From assembly GCA_029215795.1 (NCBI GenBank), contig JARDYH010000001.1, positions 10,714,001-10,778,000 of the forward strand: DNA of 64,000 nucleotides. The letters are read 5' to 3'. The position numbers were made by a program, and so were the translations under genes. Below the pieces are notes generated by a model. It was not told the origin of the DNA, made no database searches, and worked only from the letters and a program-made list of their open reading frames with translations. Of this stretch, positions 54,185 to 64,000 are shown one piece after another (position 1 is the stretch's first letter; each line of letters begins with the position of its first letter). The DNA comes from Anniella stebbinsi (lineage: Eukaryota; Chordata; Lepidosauria; Squamata; Anniellidae).

Positions 54185-54186
<2 letters not shown>
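53508..54186. other. Unrecognised non-coding stretch
   Basis: No repeat named. CAATAAATG and ATAATAAAAC near 53730-53765 look like ordinary AT-rich DNA. Confidence 0.3.

Positions 54187-54222
<36 letters not shown>
54187..54222. repeat. (TA)n microsatellite
   Basis: About 18 uninterrupted AT units. Confidence 0.95.
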
Positions 54223-54226
<4 letters not shown>

Positions 54227-54357
54227 GTGCATTTTAATGATTCTAAACTGTCCCAAGGGCATCTGCCAGTTGGGTGATATATAAATTTAACAAACCAACA
54301 AACCAACAAAGTCAGTGATGGGCATGGCTATTCATTTTCTCTTTTTTTCTGCCAACC

Positions 54358-54359
<2 letters not shown>

Positions 54360-54406
<47 letters not shown>

Positions 54407-54452
54407 CCCCTCCCTCCCTCCCTCCCTCCCTCCCTCTCTCCCCCCCTCTCTC
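54360..54452. repeat. Compound (TC)n-(CCCT)n pyrimidine tract
   Basis: About 21 TC units (54360-54402), then GCACCCC and about nine CCCT units ending in CTCTCTCC. One strand is almost pure pyrimidine, so it could adopt triplex (H-DNA) structure. Confidence 0.95.
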
Positions 54453-54559
54453 CTGACATCCCATTCTCTCTCTCCCTCAAAGGCTCCCAGAGGAGGTACA
54501 AATTGCTCTTTCCAGAAGTCTAAACTGATCACTTCTAAACTGATCAAAGGGTTCAAAGA

Positions 54560-54955
54560 GTCTAAACTTACTCTGTGGGGAAGAAGAAACGATGGAGACG
54601 GGAGCAGGCAGAGACCATCAGGGCCTGATCCAGTTGGAACCCACCCACCCCCACAGGGCTAACTGACATCATGAGCCTGAGGGGAAGAATAAGGAGCTGT
54701 TGGTCTGCTCCTCCATTGGAAGAAGAGAGGGGTGAGCAGAACCTCCCCACCAGCCTTTCTGAACAGTTTCCTTAATTTCTTTTTCTTTCCCCTCTCTTCC
54801 CTCCCCATCCCCCTTTCCTTGTGTGTCTTGTCTTTTGCAGTCCTGAGGGCAGGACTGTCTTCTTTACGGATTGATTGTAAGCCGCTCTGGGAGCTTTTTT
54901 GGTTGCGGTGCGGGCCAAAAATGCCATCAATCAATCAATCAATCAATCAATAGCT
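54560..54955 (+). mobile_element. Unclassified retroposon with (ATCA)n tail
   Basis: The 3' end is TTGATTGTAAGCCGCTCTGG, GAGCTTTTTTGGTTGCGGTG, then CATCAATCAATCAATCAATC. Upstream TTGCAGTCCTGAGGGCAGGA and GTGTGTCTTGTC belong to the same unit. Body and class uncertain; the GTAAGCCGCTCTGGGAGC phrase is shared with other retroposon ends, including 895-1010. Confidence 0.5.
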
Positions 54956-56256
54956 TATTACATAAATAGATGAATGTATGATGTTTACAATTTTATTCCA
55001 TGGCCCTGAGACATCTTCTCCTGATGGATCCACTTTGTTAATCAGGCTGTGCCCCTGTGCTCTTTCAGTCCCCTCAACATCTATTTCACCCCAACTTTCC
55101 CCCCTCAATGACTTCCATCTTTTGTTCTCTCATTACTGCTTGACTATCTTCTATCCCACCTGCTCGAGCATAGTCTCGGAGGGGGAGCAAATAATATTAC
55201 ACAAAGACTCCAATCTAGAGCACCATGTTGAGCGCATGGGTGTGTCATCATCACACACATTGGTCTCCCCGTTCACCCCAATGGAGGATGCAGCTACGCA
55301 TATGTACCCACTGCACACATACAGCTGCCTCTTTCGTTGTTAAAAGAAAAAGAAGAAACGATGCCAGAATTTTGCTGGAACCATGCGTTGAGATCTTCAT
55401 GCATACCATGCCATACATCCCCATGGAACAAAGAGATGTTACTGCTTTCTGCCCACTTCCCTAAGTGAGTTGTCTGATGGACAAGCATGATATATGCCTC
55501 GAAATCTTCCAAAGCGTAGAAACAAATTAATCACATTTATGCTTTGCAGTTGTTCTAACAATGATGAATGACAGTTTACTGGAGGAGTGTTGCTGAATCA
55601 TACAATAAAATGTTTACAATTAACTGTCGGTCTCAGCCACAGATCTGCTGACCTTCAGTATGTTCCTGACAAGCTCAGTTATCAAACCCCTGCATTCTGG
55701 CGCACAGCATACAACTCAGATACTGCACACTTCTTCATGTGCAATGCTGATAATTGTGTCTGCTGATAAGAGTCGCTTTCTTTCTTGCCTATGAATTTCC
55801 CATCTCACCCACCCACAGAAAAAGAGGGATAATTCTGAAGATCGTATTTGTTGGTATGATTAGCTCGTTCCTCTGTGCCATAAATGCATCAATTTCTATT
55901 TGAAAATAATTCAAGCCTTCCATTACAGGCATATAGATGTCATATAGGGTTGCTTTTGCATCTACGGAAGAATATAATTAGGTTAAGAAACTGGCTGTCC
56001 ACTGATACCTTGCAACCTTTCTGACAAAGTCATTGTGGGGACATTTACAAGCATTTAGCAGTGAAAGTGGGGAGCCTGTCAGCAACAGAATGTTGCAAAA
56101 ACAGAGAAGGAAGAATCCCCAATGAAAACTCAGCAAAAACACACAAGGTGCAAGGGACCCTTTAGAACTGTACTTGATCAAAGTATTGTATAAAAGATAT
56201 TGGCTTGTCCATATTACCTGAAGTTTCTACACCTGCTAGATAGTGTCTACCACACA
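54956..56256. other. Unique stretch with a candidate conserved element (55500-55800)
   Basis: 55510-55790: AACAAATTAATCACATTTAT, AATGATGAATGACAGTTTAC, GTGTCTGCTGATAAGAGTCG and AACTCAGATACTGCACAC. Low decay texture and no simple repeats. Inference only. Elsewhere nothing recognised. Confidence 0.3.
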
Positions 56257-56264
56257 GTCACCAC
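56257..56264. repeat. Left target duplication of dimeric MITE copy 7
   Basis: GTCACCAC. Its partner is GTCACTAC at 57215-57222 (7 of 8), lying after the outer right half and not after the inner right end at 56583. Confidence 0.7.
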
Positions 56265-56583
56265 TAGGCTGACCATCTGAAAAGGAGGACAGGGCTCATA
56301 TAACTTTAACAGTTGTAGAGGAAAGGGAATTTCAGCAGGTGTCATTTGTATGCAATTAGTTCCTGGTGAAATTCCCTCTTCATCACAACTGTTAAAGGTG
56401 CAGGCACTATACTAGAGTGAACATATACAAAAGAAGGCAGGGCTCTGCAACTTTAACTGTTGTGATGAAGAGGGAATATCACCAGGAACTAATTGCATAC
56501 AAATGACACTGGCTGAAATTCCCTTTTCTCTACAACTGTTAAAGTTATATGAGCCCTGTCCTCCTTTTCAGATGGTCAGCCTA
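56265..56583. mobile_element. Dimeric palindromic hAT MITE, copy 7
   Basis: 319 bp with type B-like outer ends (TAGGCTGACCATCTGAAAAG, CTTTTCAGATGGTCAGCCTA) and a type A junction (ACTATACTAGAGTGAACATA), so it is intermediate between the two subtypes. Its right 178 bp are repeated at 57037-57214. Confidence 0.85.
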
Positions 56584-57036
56584 ATGTTGGAGGAATCCAT
56601 CGGGGGGGGGGGAGGGGCAGGAATGAAGCTTCCCAACTCTGCATCAAATCTGGCCAGTATAGAGAGAAACATTTTAATTTACTATCTGCAGGCTTTTGCT
56701 GGTCTGGGGGAGTGATGCAACTCGTATTTTTTCCATGATATTGTCAGGCAGCCCCCGTGCTCAGATAAACAATTGAACTACTGAACAGCTTGTGCCGGGT
56801 AATAACATCTTTTACTTATCTTCGTTTGTATATATATTCTGTATTCTGTATTTGTGTATCCTGTAATCTGTTAATGTATTTTTTCTTTAGTGTTTGTATA
56901 TTTGTTTTTAGAATTTAAAGGCCACTGAGGAAGACCCATATCGTCGAAACGCGTTTGGCCTGCCTCTTTTATAAATTTGTATAAAATATAATTTTTAATA
57001 ATTTCTGTATACCTTAACATTTTTGGAAATATCTCG
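56584..57036. mobile_element. 453-bp segment between two MITE right halves; includes a Penelope-like end
   Basis: The first 75 bp (ATGTTGGAGGAATCCATCGG, poly-G, CAGGAATGAAGCTTCCCAAC, TCTGCATCAAATCTGGCC) recur in inverted orientation at 59198-59272, so they are one end of the 58909 element family. The rest, from about 56735, is AT-rich with the Penelope-like motif described next. Confidence 0.55.
56895..56985 (+). mobile_element. Penelope-like terminal motif with hammerhead-like core
   Basis: CACTGAGGAAGACCCATA then TCGTCGAAACGCGTTTGGCC. CTGAGGA (56925-56931), a short hairpin GAC...GTC and GAAAC (56946-56950) followed by GCGT resemble the CUGANGA-helix II-GAAA layout of hammerhead ribozymes reported in Penelope-like retroelements. 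The fifth core base is G in place of U, so activity is doubtful. No protein-coding part remains. Confidence 0.5.
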
Positions 57037-57214
57037 ACTATACTAGAGTGACCATATACAAAAGAAGGCAGGGCTCTGCAACTTTAACTGTTGTGATGAA
57101 GAGGGAATTTCACCAGGAACTAATTGCATACAAATGACACTGGTTGAAATTCCCTTTTCTCTACAACTGTTAAAGTTATATGAGCCCTGTCCTCCTTTTC
57201 ACATGGTCAGCCTA
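57037..57214. mobile_element. Right half of dimeric hAT MITE, duplicate
   Basis: 178 bp, identical to 56406-56583 except for four substitutions. It starts 7 bp before the inner end TAGAGTGACC, so it is a copy of the right half and not an independent monomer insertion. It ends TGGTCAGCCTA and is followed by GTCACTAC. Confidence 0.85.
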
Positions 57215-57222
57215 GTCACTAC

Positions 57223-58389
57223 CACCCATTTGGTTATGACATCAATAAACATGCCCCTATTTTCCAACACCTTCTATCTTGCTGCTTGATTTCTGTTCTC
57301 TCTGATTCTCCAATGGATATTTCTATAGTTGGAAAGACACCATTTTAAGGAATCACAGGAGGAGTATATGTGTGTCGCACCTGTGCAGTCAATCCATTTT
57401 GCCATGTGAACCATTAGGGTGGATCAGGAGAGATTGCATGAAGATGGTTGGCTTGTGAAATATAAATATCTCTGAGTTTATATTAATTTCCAAGATACAG
57501 ACAAGCCAGGTAAAAAATGACTGTGCTAAAATTACAGCCATGTGAGTGGAACTGTGGTAAATACTACTTTGGTAAGAAAACTAAAATTACTGTATTTATC
57601 TTAGAAGTGCCCCATTACAGTAATTTATAACAGTCTAACTATAAAGTTTCTTATTATTTAATATTAGAGTGATAACAAGTAAATGTACAGCTGTATATCA
57701 AATTACACTGTTGTAAAGGTCATCCTGTAGTCAATGTGTTCCTTAGAGTAATGCATTATGGAGTTCATGTTTTCTACTAACTGGCAGATTAAAAAAAAAA
57801 GATTCTTCACTCCTGCATTTTCTTATGAAAAAACATACAAATGCACCTATAAATGACTGAGATTTATGAAATTATAAGAAAGAGAGAGCACACGTATTCC
57901 ATTCTTAGGGTCAAAGGAGTTATTATTTTAAATCCATATCTTGCAGTTGCATAGTTTTTCTTCCATTTTTACTCTAGAGTAGATACAGACTCTCTGATCC
58001 AGATCTTAAATATTCCCTACCCTTTAAACTAGTGCCTCAACCCAAATTGATCCTTTTGTTCTTGCTCTAGAGCAAAAATAAAAAAGACGTAATTGCAAGA
58101 TACAGATTTAACATAATGACTCTTTTGGCCCGTAGGGGTATTTTTAAAAATGTGACATGTCCAGATCTTGCAGCTGGAGCAAAAAACACCTCTCCAACCC
58201 TGTTTAGCAAAATACGGGAGTGAGCTCCTCAAAAGACTTGCCTACCTACATCGCCTACCCACACATCATCTTGCTCACATCAAAGGTGACAAAAACAATA
58301 AATGTAACCATGGTATTTCACAATGGAAGGATTTATGATATAGCCAAGAGAGCACACCCAGTAAATATTCCTTGGGAGACAATCTCTGA
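57223..58389. other. Unrecognised non-coding stretch
   Basis: AT-rich, no repeat or exon recognised. Confidence 0.35.
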
Positions 58390-58700
58390 TGAACACACAT
58401 ATTACCTGCATTGAATGAAAAATGGAACACATCTGTTAGGAGCGAGCATTGATTTCTGATGCAGCTGTCATTAACAGATTCATTAAGAATGTATGCTTCT
58501 TAATTACAGCTGACTCAAAATGCACAGCAGCTTTCTTGATGGCCAAAAATCAATCAATCAAACTGACTGGATTTGGAAATCAGACCGACAGCTTCCCTTC
58601 ATTGATTCCTTAGATAATCTATACATGGGATAAAGAGAAGCCGATTTAGTTAAGATACATGCTGTCATTTTACTGGAGATGTAATCCTTCTAGTCACTAC
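58390..58700. other. Candidate conserved non-coding element
   Basis: GCAGCTGTCATTAA (58461) and TTAATTACAGCTGA (58500) form an inverted pair of E-box plus homeodomain-core words 25 bp apart, and a perfect AP-1 type TGACTCA follows at 58511-58517. CAATCAATCAAACTGACTGG and GATTCCTTAGATAATC are nearby. This is the most enhancer-like stretch of the window. No alignment available. Confidence 0.4.
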
Positions 58701-58908
58701 AAGTGAGGCATTCCTCAGTGACTGTGGAGGACTTCATCTCAATGCAAATAGTAGCTTGAGAAGAGGGATTTTCGTCAGGGGAGGAAAAGGTTAAAATCTC
58801 CCCTCCCTGCCTGCTGCGATCCTGACAGTTAACACCTCTCTCCCCACACCATAATTTACTATTTGCATTTTTAAAACAACAACAATGACACGTAATGACA
58901 CATTTCAC

Positions 58909-59274
58909 TAGGGATGTTCTTCATTTGAAAATGCAATTATTTTGGGCCCAACGGATCCCTGCTGACCACCCGGCTCAGCTTGCATTTGAGAGCCAAGCCG
59001 CAGATTTTTCTTGAAATCTGGGAACCTGTCTTGTTTGTTTGTTTGTTTGTTTGGTAAGAAGACGTTCCCACAATTGGCCCTGCAATTTGCACAGCCTGTG
59101 CAAATTATAGCCAAAATTTGCGCAAATTCTGCAAATTGGGGCCACAATTTACACAAAATTTTACATATGAAACAACAAGAAAAGAAAATCTGCGAGCTGG
59201 CCAGATTTGATGCAGAGTTGGGAAGCTTCATTCCTGCCCCCCCACCCCCCCGATGGATTCCTCCAACATCTCTA
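58909..59274. mobile_element. hAT-like non-autonomous element with TAGGGATGTT ends
   Basis: 366 bp. Left end TAGGGATGTTCTTCATTTG; right end reversed TAGAGATGTTGGAGGAATCC. Flanks CATTTCAC (58901-58908) and GATTTAAC (59275-59282) match at 6 of 8 positions, compatible with an old hAT duplication. The body is rich in GCAAATT/AATTTGC words, with a (TTTG)n run at 59031-59052. No transposase. Confidence 0.5.
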
Positions 59275-60777
59275 GATTTAACATTATGTTTACATCACTC
59301 CTGTCAGGGCTGGGTCACAGGCAGCAGTCTGAGGAACCAGAGATGAGGGCCAAGTAGCCCAGAATGAAGATAAGTCAGAAACAAAGGACAAACAGGAGGC
59401 GGGGTCAAGAAGCAAGTCAGGAATGAGAGCCAATGAATAACAAATAGTTTATGAATATGCCAGAGCTCAGGAAGATGCTGTTGCCAGAGTAAGACTCAGC
59501 TAGAGTAGGGATGTCCTTTATTCTCCTTCCTGTCCAGGAGGATGGAATGGCTAGCTTGGGTGGGCAGAGTCAGTCAAGGGCCTAATGGGTAGTTCACTGA
59601 GAAGCGGCCACCTGCAGTGGCTCACCACATGAGGCAGCTTTCAACACATCCCAGCAGCTCCGGATAGGCCCTCAGTTACATAAGCACGTCGACACCACTT
59701 GTTGCTGCTATCATCACCAGAAAGTGACTATGTGAACTAGACCTTTTGACCCAAAATAATTTCTCTGCACTCTGAAAAGTCCTATGGGAATCCTTAATGG
59801 AATTGACCTCTGGAGCGCACCATGCCCACCCAACTCTGTCACCCACTGCCTTTGGCCAAATTACAGGTCACTGTATGGTAGGGTTGTTGAACTACTTTTA
59901 GCCTGAGAAGCAGATTCAATTTTAGAGAAATTCTCAGTGCCCACATTCCTATGGCGTGGGGGCTGAAGACAAAAAGGGCAGAACTTGAAATACCGAAAAT
60001 ATCAGTGTATTTTAGGCTAAAGTAAGTAAGCTGAGATAGAGACATAGGGAAAAACATGACACAAAATCCAGGAAGCTACCAAATGCTCAGTGGTCAGGGA
60101 AACAAGGGTGGGGCTAGATGAAGGAGGTGTGGCCATCTAGAAAACCCTGGATTGCCACATTTGGATTCTAGGTGGGGCGTTATTTAGCTCATGGACCTGA
60201 GTTTCAACACTCCTGCTGTATGTCATAAGAAAAATAAAGACTCAAGGCAATATTGTGTGCCGTGCTTAAGCAGAGAGAGATAACACTTGTGTCTCTTTGT
60301 AGTTTTAGAAGTGAATGCTTTAGAATAGATTATCAAAATCAATTGTCAGCTGGCATATTGCAGAATCTTGCAGCAAGTCAAGATGAATTATAACAACAAC
60401 CAGCTGGGTTCACATATCCATTTCTTTCAGAAACAAATGAAAAACCTGCTTATGACCGCAGATGTTTTTTGTTTTTTTTAAGCAACACATATCGTCAGGG
60501 TCTAAAAATCCGGCAACGTACTCTAGGCCTGAACACATTAAAACACTCCTCACAATGTTAAGAGCTAATTCAGAGGATTTAATGCATTAATCTTTGGGAG
60601 GCAGATATATACTCACATGGAACTGAACAGTCAATTTAATACAGAAGAAAGAGATGGCAAATAAAACATTGCATTGTGCTTTGCTGAGACAACAGGGATA
60701 AGATGAACAATGGGATAAATCAGTATTAACAGCAATATACATGTGAAATGAAGAAAGAAAAGGCGTGCTCACCCCTA
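59275..60777. other. Unique stretch; possible conserved part at 60230-60700
   Basis: No repeat or exon recognised. 60330-60470 holds TAGATTATCAAAATCAATTG, CAGCTGG and ATTATAACAACAACCAGCTG, again a homeobox/E-box-like texture. Inference only. Confidence 0.25.
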
Positions 60778-60803
60778 ATATATATATATATATATATATA
60801 TAT
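60778..60803. repeat. (TA)n microsatellite
   Basis: About 12 TA units, clean. Confidence 0.95.
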
Positions 60804-61596
60804 CCACTTTAATGGTTTCTACTCCATTGTCACTTCCTTGGATAACATTCGCTGTGCTCCTGCCTCTTCCCAACTGCCAGGGACTGCTAACCTTGAACTG
60901 ACAACCTCATGATAGTTTGAGACCTAGCCTAGTGGATGGTCAGATCTCAGAGCCATGGTTATTAGGATTCAAGCCATCGTATTCTTAAACAGATTTTCAC
61001 AAAATGTCATGTTTATTTGTGTATGGATGCCTGTGGTCAACACTTACGAATTCTGGAAGAATGTGCAATTCTCAAAGAACTGGGGGCATATGGCCATGGA
61101 GAAATGGTTGGTTTAAAGATGGATTCTCACCAAATTTGACATCAGGGGAAAGATCTCCTGCATAATCCCATCAGAGATGAATGGGACCTACAAAAGAGGA
61201 ACATGGGGATGGTCTTTGGGAGATCACCTTCCAGTTTAATAGGGCTAGTGAAGGATTGTGACTGGTTGGTGTTTGTTGTGAAAGAGGGTTTTGATCGTTC
61301 CATCCATGAAAGATGTAGGCATTTCTCCCAGACACAGCACCCTTAAAATACATACATATATACTGAGTTGCTTACTTTTTAGAACAAAAAGCTCAAAGCA
61401 GCAATGACATATCAGTAGCAAATGCATCAGGAGCTATTATATATGGCTAATGAAAGAGTGCAGAACTTCAGGCCAGGGGGACCAAATCTGGACTACTGGG
61501 ATACTCCAGTAGCCATGCCCTTATCCCCTTCATTTTATTTATTTATTAGTAAGACTTATATACTGCTTTATGTAATAACATTCCTCAACCAACTCG
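60804..61596. other. Unrecognised non-coding stretch
   Basis: No element named. TTTATTTATTTATTAGTAAG, ACTTATATACTGCTTT at 61535-61568 looks like a reversed retroposon tail directly next to the CR1 start. Confidence 0.35.
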
Positions 61597-62043
61597 GGTT
61601 CAGAGAAGGGCAATGAGGATGATCAGAGGTCTGGAAACAAAGTCCGATGAGGAAAGACTGAAAGAATTGGGCATGTTTAGCCTTGAGAAGAGAAGACTGA
61701 AGGGAGATGTGAGAGCACTCTTCAAATACTTGAAAGGCTATCACACAGAGGAGGGCCAGGAACTCTTCTCAATCATCCCAGAATGCAGGACACAGAATAA
61801 TGGGCTCAAGTTACAGGAAGCCAGATTCCAGCAGGACATCAGGAAAAACTTCCTGACTGTTAGAGCAGTACGATAATGGAACCAATGACATAGGGAGGTT
61901 GTGGGCTCTCCCAAACTTGAGGTTTTCAAGATGCAGCTGGACAGCCATTTGTCAGGGATGCTTTAAGGTGGATTCCTGCATTGAGCAGGGGGTTGGACTC
62001 GATGGCCTTATAGGCCCCTTCCAACTCTACTATTCTATGATTT
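61597..62043 (+). mobile_element. CR1 LINE, 5'-truncated
   Basis: The frame [60 protein letters not shown] and [12 protein letters not shown] is the CR1 ORF2 C-terminus; a stop interrupts it after RAVR. The 3' UTR ends CTACTATTCTATGATTTGAT, one clear and one mutated 8-bp tail unit. Plus orientation, like the copy at 11350. Confidence 0.9.
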
Positions 62044-62239
62044 GATGTTTTCCCAGATTTTGTACAGATTCTCCACCTCACCCCACCCCACCCCCAATTC
62101 TAGAACGTTAAAATGCCTCTATGAAAGCTTAGTCATAAGAGGCAAGAGCCTTAAGCTAAAATACGCTGGTATTTTTAGCCCCAAGGCTTTTGCCTGTGGC
62201 CCCACCTTCCACTGCAATGCGGCCCTGTGATGGCCGGCT

Positions 62240-62640
62240 ATGTAATGTAAGTTATGGTACAAGTTGATTTGTACATTTATGGCAGTGTCATTTATGTCTT
62301 TTGTATAGAGTTAATACGGTAAGCTCGTTAAGGCGGGAGTAGGGAGAGAGCGAGCGAATGGAATGTTGGTGCGCTGGCGTATGATTGGTGGACAGCATGA
62401 AGTGAGGGGCTTAAAATAAAGGTGAGTCAGTTAAGAGAGACAGTTGGGTTTAGAGCTAGAGAGAGCAGGAACAACCTGTTTATTGCTTTGGAATAGATGT
62501 AAAGGGAGGAGTTCGGTTAGACTAGGAATCAATGAAACGTGAATTTCAGAGCATTTATTGAACAACAAATAAACCTTCTTTACTACCTTACGTGTAAATA
62601 ATAAATTATATGTTCTTTAGTTCACAGTGTTGCATCTTTC
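62240..62640 (+). other. LTR-like sequence (weak candidate)
   Basis: A TATA-like CTTAAAATAAAGG at about 62410, a GAGAGA-rich stretch, then repeated AATAAA signals (62567-62600) and a T-rich end resemble U3-R-U5 order. Clear TG...CA ends and a target duplication were not found, so the call is tentative. 62641-63800 holds nothing I recognise. Confidence 0.2.
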
Positions 62641-63831
62641 ATACTAAGTAGTCTGTCTCTCAGTGAGACCAAAGGTATTAAATAAAGGATAGATGGTAGC
62701 AGTGGTATTAAGGAAGTAGGGAAAACCGTGTTCCACGAACTGGGTGTGAGGGTGAATAAAGGGAAGGGTTGAGGTGTGAGGAGAGACACCTCTTTTATAC
62801 AGATCAAATGATGTACCCATAGCCTCAGGGAAGGGATCCCAAGGGTGGGAGGTACAACAGGCCCCCAAGAACTTCTCAGAAATGGAGCTGACCCTGGGCT
62901 CGAAAGAGCTCTAACGTGCCTCGACTGATATGAAACTCCTTGTATTTTGAGAAGGAAGCTGGTGCGGTCCTATAGCAAACCATTTTTGAATTGCCACAGC
63001 ATTTCTGGCAGCTACAAAATTATTGCTGCCATAAGAGAGAAGACCAGAAACACTGAAACCGACCTATAGATGGCAGTGTTGCCATTGGAAATATATTTTC
63101 AAGCAAGATTAAGTACCGCCACTTAAAAACATTTATGATTAACAATGAATTAATATAGCCAATTATTACAATGGAATTTTTTAAAATGGCATATACTGCT
63201 TGGATTAGATCAGCTGCCAGCACTTTTAAAATGTGTTTCGGTCAATTTAATCATCTCAATGGCCATACTTCTGATGCTAATATAAGCTGGAAGTTTTCGG
63301 TCAAATAAACGTCTCTCTTCCAAAAGATTTCAGTCAAATAAACTTCTGTCTTTCAAAAAAGATAGACCTCTGTGGACTCAGAAGTGGTTTTAAAATAAAA
63401 TAATAATAAAAAAACCCAAAATAAAGTCCTGTATTTCTTTTTTTAAAAAAGGCAGATTTTCCACTGAGGGAAATTTGATCTCACTTCTGTAAAAGTAGAA
63501 GAGATCAATAGCTAGAGTAGCAGCAGAAGAAATTGCAAATAAAGTGATGGCTTACAGATGAGTTTTTTCTCTCTCATTTTCAGCTGGTTAAATTCTAACT
63601 TCTACCAGTTCCTCTGACACTGTCTCTTTACTGTGAGGAAGTTTCTAGAATGTTCACTGCTATCCTGAGAACCGGTGTTATGATGAGGCAGTTATTTAAG
63701 ATATTAAAGGTTAAACACTTGCAATAGTTTAGTTAGAGCAAAAACCTCTGCATGTTTAGACAGTAAGAAAGTCCTCATGCAGAAAAAAAAATGCTCATGT
63801 TGGCTATGGAATGCTGGGACTTGTAGTGCAG

Positions 63832-64000
63832 TGCCTCCCCCAACCCTAATCCTAACCTAAGTCTTAACCCTAAACCTGATGTGTCACAGGGAATTCGAAG
63901 TCAGTAGGCAAGCCATCCTTGAAGCCCACTAAGTCTTTCTGGCCCAGAATCTACCGAGGCCCCTGTGCCTGCCCATACCTCCTCAAACCTAACCCTAACA
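63832..64000. repeat. Degenerate telomere-like CCCTAA words
   Basis: CCCCAACCCTAATCCTAACC, TAAGTCTTAACCCTAAACC at 63837-63876 and AAACCTAACCCTAAC at 63985-63999, the window edge. The units are variant and interrupted, unlike a clean interstitial telomeric array; continuation past the window is unknown. Confidence 0.5.

Overview
This is a stretch of vertebrate nuclear DNA, most probably from a squamate reptile (lizard or snake). The inference rests on the repeat mixture: CR1 LINEs with the 8-bp terminal tail unit, L2-clade LINEs ending in (AAAT)n or (AAT)n, an L1-type fragment, Penelope-like remnants, two kinds of tRNA-headed SINE, and many non-autonomous DNA transposons. I found no convincing host exon, RNA gene, CRISPR array or bacterial feature. 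Nearly every open reading frame is either chance or lies inside a transposable element. The species, and whether this is intergenic or a large intron, cannot be read from the sequence.

Layout. 1-13 kb: mostly unrecognised AT-rich DNA with CR1, L3-like and SINE fragments and an L1 C-terminus. 14.3-16.6 kb: two GC-rich, nested-palindrome hAT-type elements, each with a perfect 8-bp target duplication. 16.7-28.5 kb: dense in short foldback elements. These include six of the seven full-length copies (or five of eight counting the later half-copy) of one dimeric hAT MITE, one of which sits inside the end of another, and a solo LTR with a perfect 5-bp target duplication. 29-46.8 kb: L2 territory, with a 0.75-kb copy, a 2.85-kb decayed copy and a 1.6-kb copy that keeps an open 465-codon reverse-transcriptase frame and lies inside an older DNA transposon. 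A truncated GC-rich hAT relative lies at 37.5-38.1 kb. 47-64 kb: long unrecognised stretches that look like candidate conserved non-coding DNA, a CR1 with a 14-bp target duplication, two more copies of the dimeric MITE (one holding a 453-bp segment between 178-bp direct repeats) and a degenerate telomere-like tract at the end.

Nothing here forms a pathway or operon. What acts together is the mobile DNA: LINE reverse transcriptases that could also have mobilised SINEs, and an absent hAT transposase whose short passengers left exact 8-bp target duplications. Overlapping insertions give relative ages: L2 inside a DNA transposon, MITE inside an L2 relic, MITE inside MITE. Family names rest on motif recognition without a database search; target duplications and palindromes were read directly.
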